Shown here: piece by piece, positions 52,587 through 61,219 of the stretch | Numbering within the stretch: the stretch's first letter is position 1 | Layout of the letters: the number at the start of each line of letters is the position of its first letter | Made by a program: the position numbers and the translations under genes | Assembly (NCBI GenBank): GCA_017940415.1 | Contig: JAGAYR010000002.1 | Location: 1 to 64,000, forward strand | Reading direction: 5' to 3' | DNA from: Lachnospiraceae bacterium | GTDB lineage: Bacteria; Bacillota; Clostridia; Lachnospirales; Lachnospiraceae | Length of the DNA stretch: 64,000 nt | The notes under the pieces: generated by a model | What the model saw: only the letters and a program-made list of their open reading frames with translations | Database searches by the model: none | Told to the model about the DNA's origin: nothing

Positions 52587-53147
52587 TTAATTACCGTAGT
52601 CAAGTGCTCCGGTGAACAAAAAGAGTGTTACTGCCAAAGTAGGTATTACTCCGACAAGAACGTAGATAACTGCAACTGTGACAGTTGCTTTTACATCCGG
52701 ATTAGATATGGTTCCGCCAAGTTTTGACATAACAACGGCAGGTATACTTATTGCTCGCCAAATAATATCACCCACGCAAACCGCACCTATCCAGATAGCC
52801 TTAAATCTTGAAATACGGTTCCACAGAATATATGCGATCATTCCGAAATGCGCAATGATACTTATAATTATTATATAAGCGTTGTCGGAAAACGATCCTT
52901 TACGCAAGATAAGACTTATCACTTCTGCGAGGGCTATAAGTCCGAGTGATGCTGCGAAGAAAGGCTTTTCTTCTTCAACTTCAACAAAGCAGATAAAAGC
53001 AAGTACCGCATTTGCAAGTGCGATTACAAGGCTTCCTATCGTAGCTCCAAAAAACAACATCGCAAGACTTGCGATTGCGCCCAGGGCTCCTAAACCCCCC
53101 ATGACCTTAACAGTAATTGCTTCTCTGTCAAAACTTGCATTTAACAA
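52587..53147 (-). CDS. Five-helix membrane protein of unknown function
   Basis: This 186-residue protein has five hydrophobic segments separated by short loops; one loop contains EVEEEKPFFAAS. No motif points to a function and I do not recognise the family. It lies 12 bp upstream of the flavoprotein gene on the same strand, so the two are probably co-transcribed. The start follows a GGTGCACTGAG stretch with only a weak ribosome site. Confidence 0.65.
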   Translation of the reverse strand: MLNASFDREAITVKVMGGLGALGAIASLAMLFFGATIGSLVIALANAVLAFICFVEVEEEKPFFAASLGLIALAEVISLILRKGSFSDNAYIIIISIIAHFGMIAYILWNRISRFKAIWIGAVCVGDIIWRAISIPAVVMSKLGGTISNPDVKATVTVAVIYVLVGVIPTLAVTLFLFTGALDYGN

Positions 53148-53404
53148 CTCAGTGCACCTCCAAAAACATAAAAAAAATTAAGTGCAACAATGAAATTATC
53201 ATATAAACAGGAGGTATATACAATTAAGGATTTGTGAAATTGATATATCCTAATTCTAAACGAAGAAGCTGATTTCCGATAGTACTCATCCTTTATTATC
53301 AGCAATAGCTTTTTCCTATAACACAGCTAATAACTCCTCAGATGTTTTCACTTTATTAGCCCCGATGCTTTCACGCGACATGCTCACCCTTCAGCCTGAT
53401 TGCA
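53148..53404. other. Intergenic gap with possible gene remnant
   Basis: With the terminator that follows it, this forms a 349-bp gap without a normal gene. An AGGAGG at 53210-53215 on the plus strand has no start codon in range. On the minus strand a 21-codon frame (53316-53381, MSRESIGANKVKTSEELLAVL) follows AAGGGTGAGC and then hits TAG; beyond that the frames are broken. It may be debris of a lost gene. Confidence 0.4.
53316..53381 (-). CDS. Possible 21-residue small ORF
   Basis: ATG at 53381 with AAGGG five nt upstream, 21 codons, stop TAG. The sequence is hydrophilic, begins MSRESIG and ends EELLAVL. No family recognised. It could be a small protein or the start of a decayed gene. Confidence 0.25.
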   Translation of the reverse strand: MSRESIGANKVKTSEELLAVL

Positions 53405-53444
53405 CAAAAAATCCGCACCCTCGTCAGAGAGTGCGGATTTTTTG
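53405..53444 (-). terminator. Terminator of the butyrate operon
   Basis: A perfect 13-bp inverted repeat, AAAAAATCCGCAC and GTGCGGATTTTTT, encloses a 12-nt loop. A- and T-runs on both sides make it bidirectional. It lies 53 bp after the etfA stop and is the only strong terminator seen in or after the six-gene operon. Confidence 0.9.
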
Positions 53445-53496
53445 TTTCACATATGTGTGAAGCCTGTGCTATGCATGGCTTCTGCATCTGCAAGAA

Positions 53497-54540
53497 TTAT
53501 TTCTCAGCGAGTGCCTTCTTGATGGACTCGGTGAGCTCGGGAACGATCTTGTTGAGGTCGCCTACGATACCGTAGTCTGCTACGTCGAAGATGGGAGCAT
53601 CCTCATCCTTGTTGATAGCGATGATGATGTCTGACTCTTCCATACCTGCAACGTGCTGGATAGCACCTGAGATACCGATTGCGAAGTATACGTGAGGTCT
53701 AACGGTCTTACCGGTCTGTCCAACCTGGAGATCCTTAGGCTTCCAGCCGTTGTCTACAACAGCTCTTGAGCAGGAAACTTCTCCGCCGAGTACTGCTGCG
53801 AGATCCTCAAGGATCTTGAAGTTCTCGGGTGATCCTACTCCACGTCCGCCGGATACAAGGATCTTAGCGTTCATGATGTCAACGGTCTCGGAAACTGCTT
53901 TAACAACTTCCTTAACGGTTACATAACGATCATTGGGAGTGAAGCCGGGATTGTAATCAACAACCTCTGCCTTAGCGCCCTTGATGGGCTCGATCTTCTG
54001 CATAACGCCGGGACGAACGGTTGCCATCTGAGGTCTGTTGTCAGGGCAAGCGATGGTAGCGATGGTGTTTCCACCGAATGCAGGACGAGTCATGAGAAGC
54101 TGATTATGCTTCTGCTCTTTTCCGGGGATTGCTACGAGAGGGAAATCACCGATGTCAAGCTGTGTGCAGTCAGCGGTAAGTCCGGTAGCAACTCTTGCGG
54201 AAACGGTAGGTCCGAGGTCACGTCCGATAGCGGTAGCGCCTACGAGCATGATCTCAGGCTTGAACTCATTGATAACGGAAGCAAGTCCGTGTGCATAGGG
54301 CTCGGTTCTGTAAATTTCGAGCTCTTTGTCATCAACAACGATGACCTTGTCTGCGCCGTACTCAGCGAGAGAATCAGCGAGACCCTTAACATTATATCCG
54401 AGAAGGACTGCAACTACCTTCTGTCCGAGGTCAGCTGCGAGATCCTTAGCTTTGCCGAGCAGCTCGTAGGAGATTCCGCTGATCTCACCGTCAACCTGCT
54501 GAGCAAAGACATATACGTCTTTATATTCTTCTAAGCTCAT
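53497..54540 (-). CDS. etfA: Electron transfer flavoprotein, alpha subunit
   Basis: EtfA, 347 residues, forms with EtfB the FAD-carrying partner of butyryl-CoA dehydrogenase; in butyrate producers the complex couples crotonyl-CoA reduction by NADH to ferredoxin reduction. The C-terminal FAD-binding domain shows SGGRGVGSPENFKI, VGQTGKTVRPHVYFAIGISGAIQH (in parts: VGQTGKTVRPHVYF, AIGISGAIQH) and AINKDEDAPIFDVADYGIVGD. It is the last gene of the operon, separated from etfB by a 174-bp structured spacer. Confidence 0.95.
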   Translation of the reverse strand: MSLEEYKDVYVFAQQVDGEISGISYELLGKAKDLAADLGQKVVAVLLGYNVKGLADSLAEYGADKVIVVDDKELEIYRTEPYAHGLASVINEFKPEIMLVGATAIGRDLGPTVSARVATGLTADCTQLDIGDFPLVAIPGKEQKHNQLLMTRPAFGGNTIATIACPDNRPQMATVRPGVMQKIEPIKGAKAEVVDYNPGFTPNDRYVTVKEVVKAVSETVDIMNAKILVSGGRGVGSPENFKILEDLAAVLGGEVSCSRAVVDNGWKPKDLQVGQTGKTVRPHVYFAIGISGAIQHVAGMEESDIIIAINKDEDAPIFDVADYGIVGDLNKIVPELTESIKKALAEK

Positions 54541-54560
54541 TTTATACTCCTTTGTTTAGT

Positions 54561-54722
54561 TAGTTTGATAACGGATTGCTTCGCTTTGCTCTCGCAATCC
54601 TCAAAACATTCGCACTCTCGGCATTTGCCTACGTGCTCATGTTTTGGCAGGTCGCTGATCACAATTACTCATTCGTGCAAGCACGATTCGAATTGTGTCC
54701 GCTCCCTTTGATTATCAAATTA
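54561..54722 (-). other. Multi-arm structured element in the etfB-etfA spacer
   Basis: An outer stem (TAGTTTGATAA at 54561-54571 with TTATCAAATTA at 54712-54722, one G-U pair) encloses three arms. Arm A: GGATTGC 54573-54579 with GCAATCC 54594-54600. Arm B: CAAAACAT 54602-54609 with ATGTTTTG 54639-54646, itself enclosing GCAC / GTGC and GGC / GCC. Arm C: CACAATT 54660-54666 with AATTGTG 54691-54697, enclosing CGTGC / GCACG. The layout is a four-way junction. The outer stem covers the etfB stop codon. I do not recognise the element; it could be an RNA regulating etfA translation or stability, or a short mobile repeat. Confidence 0.65.
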
Positions 54723-55500
54723 CGTGCTTCTCAGAAAGCTTCTCTACGATGTACTTAACTCCGTCTGAAGGTGAATCGGGAACGATCTTCTCACCTGCTC
54801 CCTTACGAACCTTATCGGAAGCCTTTGCGATCTTGGTGGGTGATCCTGCAAGACCGATGTTGGAATCATCAACATCCTTAAGGTCTGCTCTTCCCCAAGT
54901 GGTGATCTCTGCTTTGCAAGCATCGAAGATTCCGCCGGGAGTCATGTATCTGGGAGGATTGAGCTCTGAAAGAGCGGTTACGAGGCAGGGCATCTTTGCT
55001 TCAACAACATGATATCTGTCATCATACTGTCTCTGAACGACAACCTTATCTCCCTCAACCTTGAGATCCTGTGCATAGGAGATAACAGGGATCTGAAGGT
55101 GCTCAGCGATCTGGGGACCAACCTGTGCGGTGTCTCCGTCGATTGCCTGACGTCCGGTGATGATGAGGTCATACTCAAGATTTCTGATAGCGCCTGCGAT
55201 GGTGGTGGAGGTTGCCCAGGTATCAGCACCGCCGAGAACTCTGTCGGTTACAAGGACTGCTTTGTCAGCGCCCATTGCAAGAGCTTCTCTTAATGCATCT
55301 GCTGCCTTGGGAAGTCCCATGGTAAGAACTGTTACCTCAGCACCGTACTGGTCCTTAAGACGAAGGGCAGCCTCAAGACCGGCCTTGTCATCGGGATTCA
55401 TGATAGCGAGCATTGCTGCTCTGTCCAGAGTACCGTCGGGATTGAACTTAACGCCACCCTTTGTATCCGGAACCTGCTTTATACAAACTATAATTTTCAC
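54715..55500 (-). CDS. etfB: Electron transfer flavoprotein, beta subunit
   Basis: EtfB, 261 residues, binds AMP or a second FAD and in bifurcating complexes receives electrons from NADH. It has the opening KIIVCIKQVPDTK, LRLKDQYGAEVTVLTMG, the DLIITGRQAIDGDTAQVGPQ signature and a late LSELNPPRYMTP. The TGA stop lies within the outer stem of the spacer element. Between bcd and etfB the gap is 41 bp. Confidence 0.95.
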   Translation of the reverse strand: MKIIVCIKQVPDTKGGVKFNPDGTLDRAAMLAIMNPDDKAGLEAALRLKDQYGAEVTVLTMGLPKAADALREALAMGADKAVLVTDRVLGGADTWATSTTIAGAIRNLEYDLIITGRQAIDGDTAQVGPQIAEHLQIPVISYAQDLKVEGDKVVVQRQYDDRYHVVEAKMPCLVTALSELNPPRYMTPGGIFDACKAEITTWGRADLKDVDDSNIGLAGSPTKIAKASDKVRKGAGEKIVPDSPSDGVKYIVEKLSEKHVI

Positions 55501-55541
55501 GGTTTATCTTCCTTTCTGGATTTATTTAAAGTGGCGGGTGA

Positions 55542-56708
55542 TTATTTAAGAAGTCCCGCAGAGATTACCATACGCTGAACTTCTGAAGTTCCTTCGTAGA
55601 TCTCGGTGATCTTGGCATCTCTCATCATACGCTCAACTTCGTACTCTCTGATGTATCCGTATCCGCCGTGAAGCTGTACAGCCTTGGTGGTAACTTCCAT
55701 TGCAACTTCTGCTGCATAGAGCTTAGCCATAGCTGCTTCGGTTGAGTAGGAAACCTTATTGTTGGTTACATACTCCTGTTTCTTCATAGCTGCCTTGTAA
55801 ACGAGCATCTTAGCTGCTTCTACCTTGGTAGCCATGTCAGCAAGCTGGAACTGAGTGTTCTGGAATGCGGAAATTGACTTTCCGAACTGCTTACGCTCTT
55901 TGGTGTAAGCGATGGTTCTCTCAAGAGCACCTTCAGCGATTCCGAGTGCCTGAGCAGCGATTCCGATACGTCCGCCGTCAAGGGTGTGCATTGCAATGTT
56001 GAATCCCTTGCCCTGCTGTCCGAGGAGATTCTCCTTGGGGATACGGCAGTCGGTGAAGATAAGCTCATAGGTGGATGATCCGCGGATACCCATCTTGTTC
56101 TCTTTGGTTCCGAAAGTAAATCCGGGAGTTCCCTTCTCTACGATGAAAGCAGAGATCTCTTTCATTACACGGCCCTTCTTCTCGATCTTTCCGGTAACTG
56201 CGAAAATGACATAAACGTCAGCTTCCTTACCGTTGGTGATGAAGCACTTGGATCCGTTGAGAACCCACTCATCTCCGTCGAGAACAGCCTTGGTCTGCTG
56301 TCCCTGAGCATCGGTACCTGCACCGGGCTCGGTAAGACCGAATGCGCCGAGCTTCTCGCCCTTTGCAAGAGGTACAAGATACTTTTCTTTCTGCTCGGGA
56401 GTTCCGAATGTCATGATAGGATCTACACACAGTGAGGTGTGTGCGGAAACGATAACGCCGCTGGTGCCGCAAACTTTTGAAAGCTCCTCAACACACATAA
56501 CGTAAGTAAGAATATCGCATCCCTGTCCGCCGAACTCCTTGGGAACGGGTATTCCGAGGAAACCGTACTTAGCCATCTTGTCTACGGTCTCTCTGGGGAA
56601 CATTTCTTTCTCGTCTACTTCCTGAGCAAGGGGCTTAGCTTCATTCTCAGCGAACTCCTTGAAGAGGGTACGAGCCATTTCATGTTCTTTGTTCAAAGTA
56701 AAATCCAT
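55542..56708 (-). CDS. bcd: Butyryl-CoA dehydrogenase (short-chain acyl-CoA dehydrogenase)
   Basis: Bcd reduces crotonyl-CoA to butyryl-CoA using EtfAB. The 388-residue FAD enzyme shows [15 protein letters not shown] (FAD/substrate signature), the [10 protein letters not shown] stretch, [20 protein letters not shown] (second acyl-CoA dehydrogenase signature) and a catalytic glutamate in [13 protein letters not shown] near residue 370. Length is typical. Confidence 0.95.
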   Translation of the reverse strand: MDFTLNKEHEMARTLFKEFAENEAKPLAQEVDEKEMFPRETVDKMAKYGFLGIPVPKEFGGQGCDILTYVMCVEELSKVCGTSGVIVSAHTSLCVDPIMTFGTPEQKEKYLVPLAKGEKLGAFGLTEPGAGTDAQGQQTKAVLDGDEWVLNGSKCFITNGKEADVYVIFAVTGKIEKKGRVMKEISAFIVEKGTPGFTFGTKENKMGIRGSSTYELIFTDCRIPKENLLGQQGKGFNIAMHTLDGGRIGIAAQALGIAEGALERTIAYTKERKQFGKSISAFQNTQFQLADMATKVEAAKMLVYKAAMKKQEYVTNNKVSYSTEAAMAKLYAAEVAMEVTTKAVQLHGGYGYIREYEVERMMRDAKITEIYEGTSEVQRMVISAGLLK

Positions 56709-56761
56709 GACTTATTAATCCTTTCGTTTAAATTATTTTCAAAACGCATTAAGCGTTAATA

Positions 56762-57634
56762 TCAAAGCTTATCTACAGCAGTCTTGGTTCTGTCTGCGTT
56801 GTAAACGTAGAATCCCTTACCGGTCTTGCATCCGAGGTTTCCGCCACGAACCATCTTACGGATAAGAGGGCATGCTCTGTACTTGCTGTCGCCGGTCTCT
56901 TTGTAGAGAACGTCCATGATTGCAAGGCAGATATCAAGTCCTACATAATCGCCGAGTTCAAGGGGTCCCATTGGATGATTAGCACCGAGCTTCATTGCGG
57001 AGTCGATACCCTCGATATCGGAAACGCCTTCCATCTTGATGAAAGCCGCTTCGTTGATCATGGGGATGAGGATACGGTTTACTACGAAACCTGCTGCCTC
57101 GTTAACCTGAACGGGAGTCTTGCCGATCTCTTCGGAGATCTTCTTGATCTTCTCTACGATGTCAGCGGGAGTGTTAACACCTGCGATAACCTCGATGAGC
57201 TTCATTCTGTCTGCAGGATTGAAGAAGTGCATTCCTACAACGGGACGATTTACTCCCTTTCCGATCTCGGTGATGGAAAGTGAAGAGGTATTGGATGCGA
57301 AGATGCAGTCAGCCTTGCAGATTGCATCGAGCTCCTTGAAGGTGGTCTGCTTAACAGTCATATCTTCGAATGCTGCTTCAACGATGAGGTCGCAGTCAGC
57401 ACAGATATCCTCTTTAAGTCCGGGAGTGATAGATCCGGTGATCTTATCAACTTCTTCCTGAGTGAGCTTTCCTTTCTCTACGAGCTTTGCATAGCCCTTA
57501 ACGATCTTGTCCTTTCCGCCCTCTGCCCATTCCTGCTTGATGTCGCAGAGTGCTACGGTGTAGCCGTCAATCTGGGCAAATGCCTTTGCGATGCCCTGGC
57601 CCATTGTTCCTGCGCCGATAACACCTACCTTCAT
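56762..57634 (-). CDS. hbd: 3-hydroxybutyryl-CoA dehydrogenase
   Basis: Hbd reduces acetoacetyl-CoA to 3-hydroxybutyryl-CoA. The 290-residue protein starts with the NAD(P)-binding MKVGVIGAGTMGQGIAKAFA, has the catalytic His in GMHFFNPADRMKLIEVI and the AAGFVVNRILIPMINEA signature. It lies between crt and bcd in the operon. Confidence 0.95.
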   Translation of the reverse strand: MKVGVIGAGTMGQGIAKAFAQIDGYTVALCDIKQEWAEGGKDKIVKGYAKLVEKGKLTQEEVDKITGSITPGLKEDICADCDLIVEAAFEDMTVKQTTFKELDAICKADCIFASNTSSLSITEIGKGVNRPVVGMHFFNPADRMKLIEVIAGVNTPADIVEKIKKISEEIGKTPVQVNEAAGFVVNRILIPMINEAAFIKMEGVSDIEGIDSAMKLGANHPMGPLELGDYVGLDICLAIMDVLYKETGDSKYRACPLIRKMVRGGNLGCKTGKGFYVYNADRTKTAVDKL

Positions 57635-57681
57635 ATGTGCCTCCTTTTAATATAAAAAAATTATTCTTTAAAACGTCGGAA

Positions 57682-57710
57682 AGTCAGGGCCCTTTTGCAG
57701 GGCCCTGACT
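57682..57710 (-). other. Perfect hairpin between crt and hbd
   Basis: AGTCAGGGCCC and GGGCCCTGACT form an 11-bp perfect stem with a 7-nt loop in the 81-bp crt-hbd gap, 5 bp from the crt stop. No T-tract follows on the minus strand, so it is more likely an mRNA-stabilising or processing hairpin than a terminator. Confidence 0.65.
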
Positions 57711-57715
57711 ATTGA

Positions 57716-58510
57716 TCAGGCGTTCTTAAATTCTACTTTCTTAACCTTTGCGGGGTCGTCTTTCTTACGAAGGAAATTAGCCATGCCTTCCTTCTGGTCG
57801 TAGCTTTCGAAGCAGTCACCGAAGAGCTTCTCTTCAATAACAAGTGCAGCATCGATGTCTACCTGAAGACCATCATTGATTGCCTTCTTGCAGTTTCTTA
57901 CTGCGATGGGAGCATTGCCTGCGATGGTTGCTGCCATCTTAAGTGCTTCGTCCATGAGCTCAGCCTGAGGATATACTGCATTTACAAGACCGATGCGAAG
58001 TGCTTCGTCTGCCTTGATATTTCTTGCGGTATAGATAAGCTGCTTAGCCATTCCTACGCCAACTGTTCTTGCAAGTCTCTGGGTTCCGCCGAATCCGGGA
58101 GTGATTCCGAGACCAACCTCGGGCTGTCCGAACATAGCGTTATCAGAGCAGATACGGATATCACAGCTCATTGAGAGCTCACATCCGCCGCCGAGTGCGA
58201 ATCCGTTAACAGCTGCGATTACGGGAACGGGAAGAGTCTCAAGCTTTCTGAAAACATCATTTCCCTTCTTACCGAATGCCTCACCCTCAGCCTTGGTAAG
58301 GGTGCTCATCTCTCCGATGTCAGCTCCTGCAACGAAGCTCTTCTCGCCTGCGCCGGTAAGAACAACTGCTCTAACGACACCGGTGTCAATTCCGTCGATA
58401 ACTGCATTGAGTTCATCGAGAACTGCGGAGTTAAGAGCGTTGAGCGCTTCAGGTCTGTTGATGGTAATAACAGCTACGCTGTCTTTTACTTCATATAATA
58501 CAAATGCCAT
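57716..58510 (-). CDS. crt: 3-hydroxybutyryl-CoA dehydratase (crotonase)
   Basis: Crt dehydrates 3-hydroxybutyryl-CoA to crotonyl-CoA. The 264-residue enoyl-CoA hydratase has the oxyanion-hole stretch SFVAGADIGEM, the catalytic glutamates in GFALGGGCELSMSCDIR and FGQPEVGLGITPGFGGTQRL (both glutamates present), and typical length. It lies 11 bp downstream of thl. Confidence 0.95.
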   Translation of the reverse strand: MAFVLYEVKDSVAVITINRPEALNALNSAVLDELNAVIDGIDTGVVRAVVLTGAGEKSFVAGADIGEMSTLTKAEGEAFGKKGNDVFRKLETLPVPVIAAVNGFALGGGCELSMSCDIRICSDNAMFGQPEVGLGITPGFGGTQRLARTVGVGMAKQLIYTARNIKADEALRIGLVNAVYPQAELMDEALKMAATIAGNAPIAVRNCKKAINDGLQVDIDAALVIEEKLFGDCFESYDQKEGMANFLRKKDDPAKVKKVEFKNA

Positions 58511-58521
58511 AGTCTATCTCC

Positions 58522-59718
58522 TTAGTCTCTCTCAACGATAGTAGCGCATCCCATACCGCCGCCGATGCAGAGGGTAGCAAGTCCCTTCTTAGCATCCTTA
58601 GCTTCCATCTCATGGAGAAGGGTTACAAGGATACGAGCGCCTGATGCTCCAACGGGATGTCCGAGAGCGATTGCGCCGCCGTTAGGATTGAGCTGCTTGT
58701 CAACATCGATTCCGAGATCCTTACCTACTGCTACAGACTGAGCAGCGAATGCCTCGTTAGCCTCGATGATGTCGAAGTCTTCGATCTTGTATCCGGCCTT
58801 AGCCATAACCTTCTTGGTTGCTGCAACAGGTCCGATACCCATTACTTCGGGACGAACACCTGCAAGAGCTCCTGCTACAAAAGTAGCCATGGGCTTAACG
58901 CCGAGCTCCTTAGCCTTCTCCTCAGACATAAGGATCATTGCAGCTGCACCATCATTGATTCCGGATGCATTACCTGCAGTTACGAATCCGTCGGGATTGA
59001 GGGGCTTAAGCTTCTGAAGTCCTTCGATGGTTGATCCTGCTCTGGGGCCTTCATCGGTATCGAAGATTACGGTCTCTTTCTTTTTCTTGATCTCAACGGG
59101 AACGATCTCCTTCTTGAAAGCTCCGCTCTCGATTGCAGCGCAAGCCTTCTGCTGAGACTTAAGTGCGAACTCATCGAGCTCTTCTCTGGTGAGGTTCCAC
59201 TCTCTTGCGATATTGTCAGCGGTTGTGATCATGTGATAGTCATTGAATGCATCCCAAAGAGCATCGTTTACCATGGTATCTACAAGACCGCCCTTGCTCT
59301 GGCTGGGCCACATCATTCTGTATCCGTATCTTCCGTTGGGAAGTGCAAAAGGAGCCATGGACATGTTCTCCATACCACCTGCAACAACAACATCGGCATC
59401 ACCTGCCATGATCATCTGTGCAGCCTGGTTAACGCAGTTAAGACCTGATCCGCAAACTACGTTCATGGTAACAGCGGGAACCTCGATGGGAAGTCCTGCC
59501 TTGATAGTTGCCTGACGAGCAACGTTCTGTCCCTGTCCTGCCTGGATAACGCATCCCATGTAAACCTGGTCAACGTCTGAAGGCTTGATTCCTGCACGAT
59601 TTACAGCCTCCTTGATAACGATAGCTCCGAGCTCAGCTGCGGGGATTCCTGAAAGAGATCCTCCCATTGTGCCGATTGCGGTACGACAAGCACCTGCGAT
59701 TACAACCTTCTTTGACAT
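58522..59718 (-). CDS. thlA: Acetyl-CoA acetyltransferase (thiolase)
   Basis: Thiolase condenses two acetyl-CoA to acetoacetyl-CoA, opening the butyrate pathway. The 398-residue protein has the nucleophilic Cys in [18 protein letters not shown] near residue 89, the [20 protein letters not shown] signature (catalytic His) and CIGGGMGCA with the second catalytic Cys near the end. It is the first gene of the operon, with a strong GGAGG site and a promoter at 59804-59832. Confidence 0.96.
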   Translation of the reverse strand: MSKKVVIAGACRTAIGTMGGSLSGIPAAELGAIVIKEAVNRAGIKPSDVDQVYMGCVIQAGQGQNVARQATIKAGLPIEVPAVTMNVVCGSGLNCVNQAAQMIMAGDADVVVAGGMENMSMAPFALPNGRYGYRMMWPSQSKGGLVDTMVNDALWDAFNDYHMITTADNIAREWNLTREELDEFALKSQQKACAAIESGAFKKEIVPVEIKKKKETVIFDTDEGPRAGSTIEGLQKLKPLNPDGFVTAGNASGINDGAAAMILMSEEKAKELGVKPMATFVAGALAGVRPEVMGIGPVAATKKVMAKAGYKIEDFDIIEANEAFAAQSVAVGKDLGIDVDKQLNPNGGAIALGHPVGASGARILVTLLHEMEAKDAKKGLATLCIGGGMGCATIVERD

Positions 59719-59803
59719 TTGTTTACCTCCGATTTTTATCTCATTAAAATAGTTTTTTATTGCCGTTTTTTGAGATTGTTATTTTTTTGTCAGACCAATT
59801 TGA

Positions 59804-59832
59804 ATTGTACCATAGCCTTACCTTAAATACAA
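59804..59832 (-). promoter_or_regulatory. Promoter of the butyrate operon
   Basis: -35 TTGTAT (59827-59832), 17-bp spacer, -10 TACAAT (59804-59809) with an extended TGG before it, on the minus strand; about 85 bp of leader precede the thl start. I looked for a Rex-type palindrome (TTGTTAA...TTAACAA) in the 263-bp gap and did not find a convincing one. Confidence 0.65.
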
Positions 59833-59926
59833 TTGAAAAATATTGCGAATAGTAGTCTGAATCTATAACGAATACTATATTTTGTTTTTTCACAACACGG
59901 CTTTTGATAAATATTTTTTTCACAAT

Positions 59927-59964
59927 AAAAAAGCAGCCTTCACGCGGAAGACTGCTTTCTTTTT
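59927..59964 (-). terminator. Terminator of hpf
   Basis: AAAGCAG and CTGCTTT with an inner CTTC / GAAG pairing, loop about 5 nt, flanked by A-rich sequence on the side where the minus-strand transcript would have U. It lies just past the hpf stop codon and separates it from the butyrate operon. Confidence 0.78.
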
Positions 59965-59981
59965 CAGTTAAGTTTTACGAT

Positions 59982-60506
59982 TTATACCTCGGGCTCGATA
60001 AGTCCGTATGTATCACCTTTTCTCTTGTAAACAACGTTGACCAGATCGGTCTCTGCGTTGATGAATACGTAGAAGTTATGTCCGAGAAGATCCATCTGCA
60101 TGCATGCATCTTCGGGATACATGGGCTTGATCTCAAACTTCTTGCTTCTTACGATCTTGATGCCATCGTCATCGACGTTTTCTTCGGGTGCGTAATCCGC
60201 GATGTCGCCGGCTGCCTGATGTCTGTCTATTATCTTATTGCGATATTTCTTAAGCTGTCTTTCGATGATCTCTTCTACAAGATCGATGGAGACATACATA
60301 TCGCTGCTTGCCTGTTCCGAGCGGATGATGGTTCCTTTAACGGGAATGGTAACTTCTACCTTCTGCTCTTCTCTTACGACTGAGAGAGTTACATGAGCCG
60401 TTGTATCCTCGTCAAAATATTTTGACAGCTTGCCGATCTTATCTTCGACGGCAGCCTTGAGTCCGGGTGTTACAGTGGTGTTCTTACCGATGATGACAAA
60501 TTTCAT
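59982..60506 (-). CDS. hpf: Long-form ribosome hibernation promoting factor
   Basis: HPF binds the 30S subunit and pairs 70S ribosomes into inactive 100S dimers. The protein of about 174 residues has the N-terminal domain (KFVIIGKNTTVTPGLKAAV; HVTLSVVREEQKVEVTI) and the C-terminal dimerisation domain (KIVRSKKFEIKPMYPEDAC, MQMDLLGHNFYVFINAET), so it is the long form. The ATG at 60506 has GAGGG six nt upstream; an ATG at 60512 touches that site and is less likely. Confidence 0.93.
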   Translation of the reverse strand: MKFVIIGKNTTVTPGLKAAVEDKIGKLSKYFDEDTTAHVTLSVVREEQKVEVTIPVKGTIIRSEQASSDMYVSIDLVEEIIERQLKKYRNKIIDRHQAAGDIADYAPEENVDDDGIKIVRSKKFEIKPMYPEDACMQMDLLGHNFYVFINAETDLVNVVYKRKGDTYGLIEPEV

Positions 60507-60670
60507 ATACATCCCTCACCTTCTATGTGGTTTTTCGCTAAGGCTTCGGGTACATCTTTCCGGTCTTTTGTCCATGTCCGAACGGCTGATGTCATGGGCC
60601 TTTTGCGTTGTAAATACTATAGCATATTGGAAAACGTTTTTCAATTGAAATGCCCATTTTAAGAGAATCT

Positions 60671-61048
60671 TTAATCTTCGAAATATCCCTTAAAAACTTC
60701 TCTTATGCCCTTCTCGAAATCCTCGAACCCTTCGGGAAAAGAACCCGCTCCCTGAGCCCAGAGAATGTTTCCGTCCTCATCTTCCGCTTCAAAAGAAAAC
60801 CCTGCGACCGATGATTCGTCAAACTCGTCGAATCCGTCCCAGCTTCTTACGTTACAGTCGGCGATGAGTTTTACTACTTCGTCCCATTCGCCCTGGGATA
60901 TTCCGACTTCGATGATGGGATCTCCCATGGCGTCATACCAGACAAGCTCGGGTCCTTCGTCGCTCTGTCCCAAAAATACGGAATATGTATCTTCCTCGGT
61001 CTCAGCCATGTTTTCGAATCTTATTGAAAAAAAGCCTGTATCAGCCAT
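60671..61048 (-). CDS. Acidic protein of unknown function
   Basis: This 125-residue protein is strongly acidic and rich in aromatic residues (DTGFFSIRFENMAETEEDTY, EGPELVWYDAMGDPIIEVG and GSFPEGFEDFEKGIREVFKG are representative stretches). No signal peptide, membrane segment or known motif is visible. It contains one cysteine near residue 87. A good ribosome site (GGGAGGTATAA) precedes the ATG. It stands alone between hpf and the chemoreceptor gene of opposite orientation. Function unknown. Confidence 0.7.
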   Translation of the reverse strand: MADTGFFSIRFENMAETEEDTYSVFLGQSDEGPELVWYDAMGDPIIEVGISQGEWDEVVKLIADCNVRSWDGFDEFDESSVAGFSFEAEDEDGNILWAQGAGSFPEGFEDFEKGIREVFKGYFED

Positions 61049-61219
61049 TTATACCTCCCGGGCAGAGCCCCGTTTTCTTTTCTATGAATTATAACACAAC
61101 AATTGTATGCGTGTGAAATATCGGACCATCCATTGTTAATTTATTATTTATTATAGACATCACCATACAATTGTCAGATAATTATAGGACAAGTTATAAA
61201 AAAGAAAAGAGGGTAAGGT

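Noticed and set aside
53210-53230. Plus-strand AGGAGG suggesting a gene start
   Set aside because: No ATG, GTG or TTG follows at a usable distance in an open frame.
59719-59926. Rex operator upstream of thl
   Set aside because: Only half-sites such as TAACAA are seen; no palindrome close to TTGTTAA-N4-TTAACAA could be found.
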